Positions 8,079 through 15,479 of a stretch of 64,000 nt of DNA are shown one piece after another. Position 1 is the first letter of the stretch, and each line of letters starts with the position of its first letter. The position numbers and the translations under genes were made by a program. This DNA comes from Alphaproteobacteria bacterium (GTDB lineage Bacteria > Pseudomonadota > Alphaproteobacteria > Rhodospirillales > Rhodospirillaceae): positions 1 through 64,000 of the forward strand of contig JAUVUZ010000014.1 of the NCBI GenBank assembly GCA_030604885.1, read 5' to 3'. A model generated the notes under the pieces. That model was not told the DNA's origin. It ran no database searches and saw nothing but the letters and a program-made list of their open reading frames with translations.

Positions 8079-9941
8079 TTAGATGCCGAAGGCGAAGATC
8101 GTCGCGCCTCCCGCGAGGGCGCCGACGGGAGGCACCCACCATTGCCGCCTGGGGTTGATCGCCGCCGCCGAGAACAGCCACACCCCGACACCCACCTTGA
8201 GGGCGGCGGCGAGGGTGAGCAGCGGCGTCGCCGAGATCTGCAGCATCGCCGGATTGGCGATGAAGCCGAGCGGCAGGATGAACAGGCCGATGCCGAGCTG
8301 CATCGAGCGCCACGCCACCGGCAGCCACGCCGTCTGCGCCAGGCCCGCGGCGATGAACACGTTGCCGCACACCGGCGGCGTGATGGTGCACAGCAGCGCG
8401 TACCAGAACACGAACAGGTGGGCGTAAAGCTCGGGCACCCCCAGCTCCACCAGCGCCGGGCCGGCGACCGCGACGGTGATGATGTAGGCGGCGGTGGTGG
8501 GCAGCTCCATGCCCAGCACCAGCCCGGCGAGGCCGGTGAGGATCAGCGCCACCCACAGGTTGCCGCCCGAGGCCGACAGGATCAGCGAGGTGATCTTGAC
8601 GCCGACGCCGGTCATGTTGAACACGCCGACGATCAGGCTGGCGCAGACGATGATCGCGGCGATCGCGGCGATCTGCCGCCCGGCGTCGACGCACGCGCTC
8701 CACAGCCGGTGCAGCCAGCGGCGCAGGCGGATCGCGCCGTAGCCGTCGGCCGCCAGCAGGATCGCGGTGGCGACGGTGGCGAGCGCCGCGGCGTAGGGCG
8801 CGGTGTAGGGGGTGAACACCAGGAACCCCAGCAGCAGCCCGAACGGCACCGCGAAAAACGGCAGGGTGCGCGCCACCAGGCCCCAGCCCGGCAGGTCCTC
8901 CCGCCGCATGCCCGAGAGGTTCCAGCGCACCGCGAACAGGTGGACGCCGAACCACACGGTGGCGAAGAACAGGAACGCCGAGGGCGTCGCCGCCTTCATG
9001 ATGCTCAGGTAGTCGGTGTGCAGCAGCTCGGCCATCACGAAGATGCCCGCGCCCATCAGCGGCGGCATGATCTGGCCGCCGGTGGAGGCCACCGCCTCGA
9101 CCGCCGCCGCCATCGCGGGCGGGTAGCCCAGGCGCTTCATCGCCGGGATCGTCACCATGCCGGTGGAGGCGGTGTTGGCGGCGGCGACGCCCGAGATCGT
9201 GCCGTACATCGCCGACGACAGCACCGCCACCTTGGCGGCCCCGGCGCGGAACCGCCCGGCGATCTGGATCGCCAGCGCCATGAAGCCGGTGCCCGCCGCG
9301 CCCGCCGAGATGAACGAGCCGAGGATGATGAACGGCGCGACGGTCTCGGAGGAGATTTCCGCCATCGAACTCCAAAGGCCGCCCTCGGCGATGGTGAGGG
9401 TGCCGAGGAAATAGGTGAACGGCAGCTCGCCGTGGCCGAAGGTGCCGGGCACGAGGTGGCCGAACGCGCCGTAGAGCAGGCAGATGGTCGCGATCGTCGG
9501 CAGCACCGCCTTGACCGAGCGGCGCGCCATTTCCAGCACCATCAGGATCAGCACGCAGCCCATCGCCACCTGGAGCGGCCCTTCGAGGGCGCCGTACTGG
9601 TCCACCAGGCGTTCGTAGTCGAGCGCCACGTAGGCCGAGGCGAGAATGCCGAGGCCGCCGAGGAGGTAGCCGAGCCAGCGTTCGAACGCGGTGCGCACCG
9701 GCAGCAGGAAGAAGATCCACACCGCCGCCAGGATCACGTGGATCGGCCGCCCCACCAGCGCCGGAACCAGCCCGGCGAAGATCAGGTAGAGGTGGAACCC
9801 CACCGACAGGAGGCCGAAGAGGAGCTGCGCCCAATCGAACGGGGCGATCCGGCGCAGCGGTCCGGCGAGCGGGGCGTCGGGCGGAATCACGCGCCCTTCG
9901 TCGGGGTCGATCATCCGCCCCGCGGAGATTGCGGTGCTCAT
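8079..9941 (-). CDS. TAXI-type TRAP transporter, fused small and large permease
   Basis: 620 residues with many hydrophobic segments. The first about 190 residues correspond to the 4-helix DctQ-like part, and the remainder to the DctM-like 12-helix part with TGGQIMPPLMGAGIFVMAE (about 290) and GMELPTTAAYI (about 475). This fused 4TM/12TM layout is typical of TAXI-family TRAP systems, which use ion gradients to import organic acids or amino acids (often glutamate-like). The start ATG directly follows the TAA of the binding-protein gene (TAAATG), so translation is coupled. Substrate not predictable. Confidence 0.93.
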   Translation of the reverse strand: MSTAISAGRMIDPDEGRVIPPDAPLAGPLRRIAPFDWAQLLFGLLSVGFHLYLIFAGLVPALVGRPIHVILAAVWIFFLLPVRTAFERWLGYLLGGLGILASAYVALDYERLVDQYGALEGPLQVAMGCVLILMVLEMARRSVKAVLPTIATICLLYGAFGHLVPGTFGHGELPFTYFLGTLTIAEGGLWSSMAEISSETVAPFIILGSFISAGAAGTGFMALAIQIAGRFRAGAAKVAVLSSAMYGTISGVAAANTASTGMVTIPAMKRLGYPPAMAAAVEAVASTGGQIMPPLMGAGIFVMAELLHTDYLSIMKAATPSAFLFFATVWFGVHLFAVRWNLSGMRREDLPGWGLVARTLPFFAVPFGLLLGFLVFTPYTAPYAAALATVATAILLAADGYGAIRLRRWLHRLWSACVDAGRQIAAIAAIIVCASLIVGVFNMTGVGVKITSLILSASGGNLWVALILTGLAGLVLGMELPTTAAYIITVAVAGPALVELGVPELYAHLFVFWYALLCTITPPVCGNVFIAAGLAQTAWLPVAWRSMQLGIGLFILPLGFIANPAMLQISATPLLTLAAALKVGVGVWLFSAAAINPRRQWWVPPVGALAGGATIFAFGI

Positions 9942-10904
9942 TTACTTCATGGCGTCCGGAATCGCGACACCCGCCTCGGCGTAGTATTTCGCCGCGCCGG
10001 GGTGGACCTTGGCGCCCATCAGCGCGACCATGTCGGGGGTCACGCCGGTCCACCACGGATTGTCGGCGGCGAGCTTGCCCTTCCATTCCCAGAAGATCTT
10101 GGTGATGGCGTAGGCGGCCTTGTCGTCCATCTTGTCGGTGCCGTAGGCGCCCACCGGCATGGCGAGGGTCTCGACCGGCTTGGTCTGGCCCTTGTAGGTG
10201 CCCGCGGGCAGGGTGAGCGGCGCGTACATCGGGTTCATCTCGACGATCTTGGCGCGTTCCTCGGCGGTGAACGAGAGCACCGTGAGATCGCTGGTGGTGG
10301 CGAGTTCGACCAGCTGCGGCGTCGGGTGCGCCGAGCAGGTGGCGAAGCCGTCGATCTTGGCGTTGCGCATCGCCGAGCTGGCGGCGGGCAGCTCCACCGA
10401 CTGGATGTCGACCTTGTCGGCCAGCCCGAGGACGCCGAGGATCTTGTGGGCGCTCTGCTCGCAGAAGGTGCCCTTGCCGCCCGCGACGAAGGTGTGACCG
10501 GCGAGGCCCGCCACCGAGGTGATGCCGGTTTCGTTGCGCACCACGAAGTGGACGGTGATGCCCGGCATCACGAACAGGGTGCGGGCGTTGTCGCGCGCCT
10601 GGCCCTCGAACGGCTTGTTGCCCGCCCGCGCGTCGGCGATCAGGCTGGGCGGCGCGGTGAACACGAAGTTGCCGGGGCGGACGAACGATTCCTTGACGTT
10701 CTGCACCGACCCCTGGCTTTCCTCGACGGTGGGGACGAAGGTGGGGTCGGCCTTTTTCAGCATTTCGGCCAGTTGCACCGTCATCATGTAATAGGACGAG
10801 GCGGTCTTCGCCGATTTCAGCGTCACCGGCGTCTGCGCCTGCGCCGCCCCCGCGGCGACCCCGAGCGCCACCGCGCCCACCATTCCCGCAACCCAGGCCT
10901 TCAT
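9942..10904 (-). CDS. TAXI-family TRAP transporter solute-binding protein
   Basis: 320 residues with a clear signal peptide (MKAWVAGMVGAVALGVAAGAA, cleavage after AQAQ, about residue 24). The mature part starts TPVTLKSAKTASSYYMMT and includes the TAXI-type region TFVAGGKGTFCEQSAHKIL (about 148). A ribosome site GGGAGGA lies 7 bases before the ATG. Periplasmic receptor that delivers the substrate to the fused permease encoded just downstream. The gene lies 95 bases after the dctM stop on the same strand, so both TRAP systems could be on one transcript. Confidence 0.92.
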   Translation of the reverse strand: MKAWVAGMVGAVALGVAAGAAQAQTPVTLKSAKTASSYYMMTVQLAEMLKKADPTFVPTVEESQGSVQNVKESFVRPGNFVFTAPPSLIADARAGNKPFEGQARDNARTLFVMPGITVHFVVRNETGITSVAGLAGHTFVAGGKGTFCEQSAHKILGVLGLADKVDIQSVELPAASSAMRNAKIDGFATCSAHPTPQLVELATTSDLTVLSFTAEERAKIVEMNPMYAPLTLPAGTYKGQTKPVETLAMPVGAYGTDKMDDKAAYAITKIFWEWKGKLAADNPWWTGVTPDMVALMGAKVHPGAAKYYAEAGVAIPDAMK

Positions 10905-10999
10905 GATTGTTCCTCCCTGTTGGCGGGCGATCCCCGCATTCCGCAGTCTACCCACGCACGTCGTCGAGAACATCCCCAAAACCGCCGTTCCCGGCCTTC

Positions 11000-12265
11000 C
11001 TAGAAGCCGAACGGCAACCCCAGGGCGAGCTTCGGCACCAGATACACCGCAAGCACCGCCGCGAACATCATCGCGATGAACGGCCACACCCCCTTGATCA
11101 CCGGCTCGATCGGCGTCTTCGCCACCGCCTGGATGACGTAGAGGTTGAGGCCCACCGGCGGGGTGATCAGGGCGCACTCGATCATCAGCATGAAGATGAT
11201 GCCGAACCAGATGGTGTCGATGCCCATGTCGAGCAGCGCCGGGTGCAGCACCGGCATCATGATCATCAGCATCGACATGGATTCGAGGAAGAACCCCATC
11301 ACCAGCAGCACCGCGCACACCGCGAACACGAACGGCCCCACCGAGGTGACGGTGTCGGAGACCGCCTGCGCCACCTCCTGCGGGATCTGGTAGAGGGTGA
11401 TCGCCTTGCCGAACACCGTCGCCCCCGCCATGATCAGGAAGATCGTCACGGTGGTGCGCATCGACTCCATCGCCGCCTCGCGCAGCTGCGCGCGGGTGAT
11501 GCGGCGCCCCACCGCCGCCAGCGCGGCGACGAAGCCGAGACCGGCGGATTCCGTGGGGGTGCAGACGCCGAGGTAGATCGAGCCGATCACCAGCGCCGCG
11601 ATCGCCACCACCGGCAGCGCCGCGAGGCTGGCGGCGCGGCGCTCCGCCCAGGTGGCCTTGGGCGCGAGGCGGCAGCCCTTGCCGAACTTGCCGTAGAGGA
11701 AGCTGAAGACGATGAACATCAGGCACAGCAGCAGCCCCGGCCCGACGCCCGCGAGGAACATGTCGGCGATCGAATCGTCGGTCAGCACGCAGTAGACGAT
11801 CATCGGGATCGACGGCGGGATGAGGATGCCGAGGGTGCCGCCCGCCGCCACCAGGCCGTAGACGAACGGCTTGGCGTAGCCGCGCTCGGTCATCTCCTTG
11901 ATCGCCACGGTGCCGATGGTGGCGGCGCACGCCACCGACGAACCGGAGATCGCCGCGAACACCGCGCACGAGAGCACGGTGGCGATGCCGAGGCCGCCCG
12001 GCCAGTGGCCCACCCAGCTCTGCACCGCGCCGAACAGGCTGCGGCCCGCGCCGCCCTTCAGCAGCACGTTGGACATCAGCAGGAACAGCGGCACCGACAG
12101 CAGCACGAAGCTGTCGGTGAGGGAATAGAGGCCCTGGGGCACCATCAGCGGCGACAGCCCCGCCGCCAGCAGCATCGCGAGGCCGAGGCCGCCGAGTGCG
12201 AACGCCACCGGCACCCCCACCGCCATCAGGCCGCCCATGGCGGCGAGCAGCAGCGCCGCGGTCAT
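11000..12265 (-). CDS. dctM: TRAP transporter large permease DctM
   Basis: 421 residues, about 12 hydrophobic segments, typical DctM length. Conserved motifs include SVPLFLLMSNVLLKGG (about 57), AAISGSSVACAATIGTVAI (about 96) and GGTLGILIPPSIPMIVY (about 128). Forms the ion-coupled translocation channel of a C4-dicarboxylate-type transporter with DctQ and DctP. Its ATG overlaps the dctQ stop (ATGA), giving translational coupling. Confidence 0.94.
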   Translation of the reverse strand: MTAALLLAAMGGLMAVGVPVAFALGGLGLAMLLAAGLSPLMVPQGLYSLTDSFVLLSVPLFLLMSNVLLKGGAGRSLFGAVQSWVGHWPGGLGIATVLSCAVFAAISGSSVACAATIGTVAIKEMTERGYAKPFVYGLVAAGGTLGILIPPSIPMIVYCVLTDDSIADMFLAGVGPGLLLCLMFIVFSFLYGKFGKGCRLAPKATWAERRAASLAALPVVAIAALVIGSIYLGVCTPTESAGLGFVAALAAVGRRITRAQLREAAMESMRTTVTIFLIMAGATVFGKAITLYQIPQEVAQAVSDTVTSVGPFVFAVCAVLLVMGFFLESMSMLMIMMPVLHPALLDMGIDTIWFGIIFMLMIECALITPPVGLNLYVIQAVAKTPIEPVIKGVWPFIAMMFAAVLAVYLVPKLALGLPFGF

Positions 12266-12744
12266 CGCCCGCCCTCCCGCACCCACAGGCGCACCAGCTC
12301 CGCCGCCGCCTGCAGCGACAGCAGGCCGAAGCCCAGCGGGATCGCGGTTTCGGTGAGCCAGCGCGGCAGGCCGAGCATGGTCGAGGTGTGGCGGTTCTGC
12401 GCCACCGATTCCGCCACCACCGCGCAGCCGTAGACCACCGCCACCAGCGCGAACGCCAGCACCACCAGCAGGCTGAAGGTTTCGGCGACGCGGCGTCGGC
12501 GCGGCCCCATGCGCTGGGTGAAGAACTCGATGACGATCAGGTCGCGGTTGCGCAGCACGCAGGCGGCGGCGAGGTAGGTGGCCCAGATCTGCAGCGCCTG
12601 GGAGATTTCCTCGGTCCAGGGGGTCGGCGCGGTGAAGACGTAGCGCGCGATCACCTCGGCGGTGATGAGGAAGCCGATGGCGAAGAACAGCCACGCCGCC
12701 AGCCGCCCGGCGGCGTCGGAAACCCTGTCGATCACGGTGAACAT
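12262..12744 (-). CDS. dctQ: TRAP transporter small permease DctQ
   Basis: 160 residues with four hydrophobic segments (about 15-35, 48-66, 88-110, 130-150) and the DctQ signature EVIARYVFTAPTPWTEEISQ near residue 30. Pairs with DctM in the inner membrane and contacts the binding protein. Overlaps dctM by 4 bases. Confidence 0.92.
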   Translation of the reverse strand: MFTVIDRVSDAAGRLAAWLFFAIGFLITAEVIARYVFTAPTPWTEEISQALQIWATYLAAACVLRNRDLIVIEFFTQRMGPRRRRVAETFSLLVVLAFALVAVVYGCAVVAESVAQNRHTSTMLGLPRWLTETAIPLGFGLLSLQAAAELVRLWVREGGR

Positions 12745-12756
12745 CGAACCGTATCC

Positions 12757-12777
12757 GGGCGCGGCGATGCCGCGCCC
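12757..12777 (-). terminator. Intercistronic hairpin between dctP and dctQ
   Basis: Nine-base-pair stem GGGCGCGGC/GCCGCGCCC with a 3-nt loop in the 40-base gap after dctP, with no T-run. Such a hairpin fits the common pattern of high binding-protein and lower permease expression, by protecting the upstream mRNA or partly terminating. Inferred. Confidence 0.45.
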
Positions 12778-12784
12778 GCCCTTC

Positions 12785-13768
12785 TTACTGGAGCTTGCGC
12801 GCGGCGTCGACGAGCTGCGCGCCGAGCGGACCGGCCCACTGCACGAAATCGGCGATCACCGGCTCGGTGGCGGCGCGCCACTTGGCGCGCTCCGCCTCGG
12901 TCAGCTCGATCACCTTCATGTGCTTTTTGGTTTCCACCAGGGCGTCGGCCTCGAGCTTTTCCATCTCCTCGCGCAGGTCCGCCTCGACCTTGCGCCCGGC
13001 GGCGGTGACGATGCCGCGCTGGGCGTCGGTGAGGCCCTGCCAGACCTTCTCGTTGACGAGCACGAGGAACTCGACGTCGGCGTTGTTGGTGACGGTCATG
13101 GTGTCGGTGACCTGGTAGAGCTTGCGGGCGGGCACGGTGGTGATGCCGGTCATGCCCGCGTCCACCGTGCCGCGCTGATAGGCGATGAACTGCTCGGAGC
13201 CGGAGAGCATGGTGGGCGCGCCGCCCACCGCCTCGATGAAGCGGCCGAGGGTCTTGCCGAACACCCGCACCTTCTTGCCCTTGAGGTCCTCGGGGTTGCG
13301 CACCGCGAAGCCCTTGGTGATGAGGATCGAGCCGCCGAACGCCTGCCACCACAGCACCCGGCTGCCGGTCTTGAGGATGGCGTCGTCCAGCGCGCCGCGG
13401 ATCGGGCTGCCGGGGGCGGTGGCGGCGCGCACGCGGTCGTTGGAATCGAACAGGAACGGCACCAGGAACACGTCCACCGCCGGGATCGTGCCGGCGAACT
13501 GGGAGAGCGACACCGACCCCATGTCGACGGCGCCGGTCGAGACCGCCTGCGGCGTCTCCTCGTCCTTGTAGAGCTGCGAAGCGGGGTAGATCTCGACCTT
13601 GAGCTCGCCCTTGCTCTCGCGCTCGACGATCTCCTTGAAGGCCTGGAGGTTCTGGCCGACGTGGTGCTTGGCGGGCATCTGCGAGGTCAGCCGCAGCACC
13701 GTCGCCGCCTCCGCCGGTCCGATCGCCGCACCGAGGGCCAGCAGCCCCGCGAGCATCCACTTGCGCAT
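12785..13768 (-). CDS. dctP: TRAP transporter solute-binding protein DctP
   Basis: 327 residues with a signal peptide (MRKWMLAGLLALGAAIGPAEA). The mature part starts TVLRLTSQMPAKHH and carries DctP-family segments such as LKGKKVRVFGKTLGRFIEA (about 155) with the conserved substrate-carboxylate Arg region. A good ribosome site (GGGAGGA) lies 4 bases before the ATG at 13768, which rules out the longer in-frame start upstream. First gene of dctPQM; the imported substrate is likely an organic acid but cannot be specified. Confidence 0.92.
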   Translation of the reverse strand: MRKWMLAGLLALGAAIGPAEAATVLRLTSQMPAKHHVGQNLQAFKEIVERESKGELKVEIYPASQLYKDEETPQAVSTGAVDMGSVSLSQFAGTIPAVDVFLVPFLFDSNDRVRAATAPGSPIRGALDDAILKTGSRVLWWQAFGGSILITKGFAVRNPEDLKGKKVRVFGKTLGRFIEAVGGAPTMLSGSEQFIAYQRGTVDAGMTGITTVPARKLYQVTDTMTVTNNADVEFLVLVNEKVWQGLTDAQRGIVTAAGRKVEADLREEMEKLEADALVETKKHMKVIELTEAERAKWRAATEPVIADFVQWAGPLGAQLVDAARKLQ

Positions 13769-13794
13769 TCCGTCCTCCCGCAATTCCGTTCCTT

Positions 13795-13811
13795 CCGAAC
13801 GAATCGTTCGG
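13795..13811. promoter_or_regulatory. Perfect palindrome upstream of dctP, possible operator
   Basis: CCGAACGAATCGTTCGG is an uninterrupted 8+1+8 dyad 26 bases before the dctP start codon. The position suits repressor binding near the promoter or leader. No regulator gene is adjacent. Confidence 0.4.
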
Positions 13812-13909
13812 CGCCGCCGTTCCGGCTTCATCAAGATGACGAAATTGCATAACGGAAAGACACAAAATGATCCACCCAAAAGCGCACCGGGGCGTGCGCG
13901 GCGGGTGGA

Positions 13910-14182
13910 TCAGTCGGCGCGCACCTGCGCCAACACCACGCCGATCGCCGCTTCCGGGTCGCGGGTGAGGCCGAGGCAGGCGCCGGAGGCGGAGAGCAGG
14001 TAGAGGTTGACGCCCGGGGTCTCGGCCACCGGCCGCACGCCGCAGACGTCGTCGTCCTCGCAGGTGGAGACGATCAGGCCGTGGTTCTCGGCCTTGAGGC
14101 GGGCGGCGATCAGCTCCACCTCGCGCACCTCGGAGTCCGCCAGCACCACCGCGACGCGGGCGAGGGTGGCGCGGTCAATCAT
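13910..14182 (-). CDS. Small conserved nif-linked protein, DUF6129-like
   Basis: 90 residues beginning MIDRATLARVAVVLAD. No signal peptide or membrane segment. The central STCEDDDVCGVRPVAET (about 39-55) and NLYLLSASGACLGLTRDPEAA (about 59-79) resemble a family of small proteins found in nif operons (DUF6129, from memory). It has three Cys (C40, C47, C69) that could bind metal or sulfide, which is speculation. It overlaps the nifY stop by 8 bases and is the last gene seen in the nifHDK operon, so it should be made with nitrogenase. Function unknown. Confidence 0.65.
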   Translation of the reverse strand: MIDRATLARVAVVLADSEVREVELIAARLKAENHGLIVSTCEDDDVCGVRPVAETPGVNLYLLSASGACLGLTRDPEAAIGVVLAQVRAD

Positions 14183-14885
14183 CGGCGTCGCTCCAGGCCG
14201 ACGGAATCGCCACGCCCATCGCCTTGGCGAGCCAGGGCGGCGGCGACGCCAGGGCGGCGCGCAGCTCGGCCAGCACCGCCTGCGCCTCGCCGCCCTCGGG
14301 GCGCTTGATCGGGTGGACGCCGTGGCGCACCACCTTGGCGGCGGCGGGGCCGCCGATCGAGACGACGTAGAGGATGTGGCAATCCGCCACCTGCTCGGCG
14401 CGCAGGTCGTTCTTGTCGCGGGTGTCGGTGCGGCCGGTCTCGGCGCGGCGCACCTCCACCAGCCGCGCCTCTTGGGCGTCGACGCGGTAGACGAGAAAGC
14501 GCGCGCAGGTGCCGAAGTGGCCGTCGAGGGTTTCGGCGGCGTTGGAGGCGAGCGCGACCTGGATCGCGCCGGGCATCTCGCCCGGGGCGCAGGGCTTCGG
14601 CTCCGGCAGGTCGCCCGCGATCTCGGTGACCTTGGCCTCGCCGCGCAGATAGGCGACCGCCGCCTTCAACTGCTCGGCGGGCTGGTCGGACAGCGCGCCG
14701 TCGAGCGCGCCCTTGAGGCGGCGAACGGTGAGTCCCTGGAGCGACAGCGGCGTCGGCGGCGCGCCGCCGGTGGTGTCGAGCACCGCCTGCACCAGCCGCG
14801 CCGGCTCCACGTCGGGCAGGGCGCGGGCGGCGAGGCCGAGGCGCAGGGCCACCGCCTCGGTGATCGGAGGACTGGCTTCGGACAT
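14175..14885 (-). CDS. nifY: NifY/NafY-type FeMo-cofactor-binding protein
   Basis: 236 residues. The C-terminal half (about 105-215) is a NifX/NifB-C-type domain: QVALASNAAETLDGHFGTCARFLVYRVDAQEARLVEVRRA contains the LDxHFGxC-like region that contacts FeMo-co. The N-terminal half (1-95) is a helical domain like that of NifY/NafY. It likely binds apo-dinitrogenase or FeMo-co during insertion. Order nifHDK-T-(fdx)-Y matches Azotobacter and Klebsiella-type operons and supports NifY over NifX, which usually follows nifEN. A GGGGAGAG ribosome site precedes the ATG. Confidence 0.82.
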   Translation of the reverse strand: MSEASPPITEAVALRLGLAARALPDVEPARLVQAVLDTTGGAPPTPLSLQGLTVRRLKGALDGALSDQPAEQLKAAVAYLRGEAKVTEIAGDLPEPKPCAPGEMPGAIQVALASNAAETLDGHFGTCARFLVYRVDAQEARLVEVRRAETGRTDTRDKNDLRAEQVADCHILYVVSIGGPAAAKVVRHGVHPIKRPEGGEAQAVLAELRAALASPPPWLAKAMGVAIPSAWSDADD

Positions 14886-14898
14886 CGGCGCTCTCCCC

Positions 14899-14932
14899 AA
14901 AAAGAGTGCGGGGGCCGGTTTCCCGGCCCCCG
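14899..14932 (-). terminator. Attenuator-like terminator between ferredoxin and nifY
   Basis: A perfect 10-bp stem (14909-14918 with 14923-14932) with a TTTC loop is followed on the minus strand by CACTCTTTTT. It lies inside the nif operon, 15 bases after the ferredoxin stop and before the nifY ribosome site, and could cut expression of the last two genes. Confidence 0.65.
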
Positions 14933-14946
14933 TGGGCGGCTCTCGG

Positions 14947-15141
14947 TCAGGCGGCGTAGTCGATGCAGCCGTCGGGGCAGGCTTCCATGCACTGCGGCGC
15001 GTCGGCCTGGCCTTCGCATTCCGTGCACTTCGCCGGGTCGACGACGTACACGCCCTTCGACGGGGTGATCGCGCCGTTCGGGCACACCGCTTCGCATTCG
15101 CCGCAGGCGACGCACGCATCCTTGTCGATCTTCATGGCCAT
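14947..15141 (-). CDS. 2[4Fe-4S] ferredoxin of the nif operon
   Basis: 64 residues with two cluster motifs. The first is C9-x2-C-x2-C-x3-CP (CVACGECEAVCP). The second starts CTEC, then an insertion (EGQADAPQ), then C-x3-CP; this long spacing is typical of the FdxN/nif bacterial-type ferredoxins that donate electrons to nitrogenase or supply the NifB reaction. Clear GGAGGA ribosome site. Located between nifT and nifY. It may connect the Rnf complex encoded 20 kb away to nitrogenase (inference). Confidence 0.88.
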   Translation of the reverse strand: MAMKIDKDACVACGECEAVCPNGAITPSKGVYVVDPAKCTECEGQADAPQCMEACPDGCIDYAA

Positions 15142-15194
15142 GGCTTGGTCCTCCAAATGTCTACGCAACCGCCGCGCGGCACCGCGGCGAGGGT

Positions 15195-15410
15195 TCAGTC
15201 GCCGCGCCTGAAGCGCAGCGTGGTCGGGAAGGCGGGCGGCGGACGGATCGGCTCGATGTAGAACCGCTCGCCGTCGCTCAAGGTGACTTCCCCGCCCCAT
15301 TCCTCCGCGGTATCGACCTCGACCTTGGTGATGACCTCTTCCAGGTCCTTCTTCGCGACGTAGAACAGGAGCTTGCCCTCGTCGTTGCGTCGCACCATCA
15401 CACTCGGCAT
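15195..15410 (-). CDS. nifT: NifT/FixU-family protein
   Basis: 71 residues, MPSVMVRRNDEGKLLFYVAKKDLEEVI, with WGGEVTLSDGERFYIE. This closely follows the NifT pattern (a short beta-rich protein encoded directly after nifK). The exact role is unknown; mutants elsewhere have mild phenotypes. The internal ATG at 15410 was chosen for its GGAGAG ribosome site and family N terminus. Confidence 0.9.
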   Translation of the reverse strand: MPSVMVRRNDEGKLLFYVAKKDLEEVITKVEVDTAEEWGGEVTLSDGERFYIEPIRPPPAFPTTLRFRRGD

Positions 15411-15479
15411 CGCGCTCTCCTTCGCGGTGCTCGGACATCTCCGAAAGGAGGCCGCCAAAGCGGCTTCCGACGGGAAACC

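Noticed and set aside
9942-11969. Possible fusion of DctM sequence with the TAXI receptor
   Set aside because: The upstream part is DctM out of frame. The receptor has its own signal peptide, ATG and GGGAGG at 10904.
14175-14885. nifX instead of nifY
   Set aside because: The N-terminal helical domain, 236-residue length and position after nifT fit NifY/NafY; NifX is shorter and normally follows nifEN.
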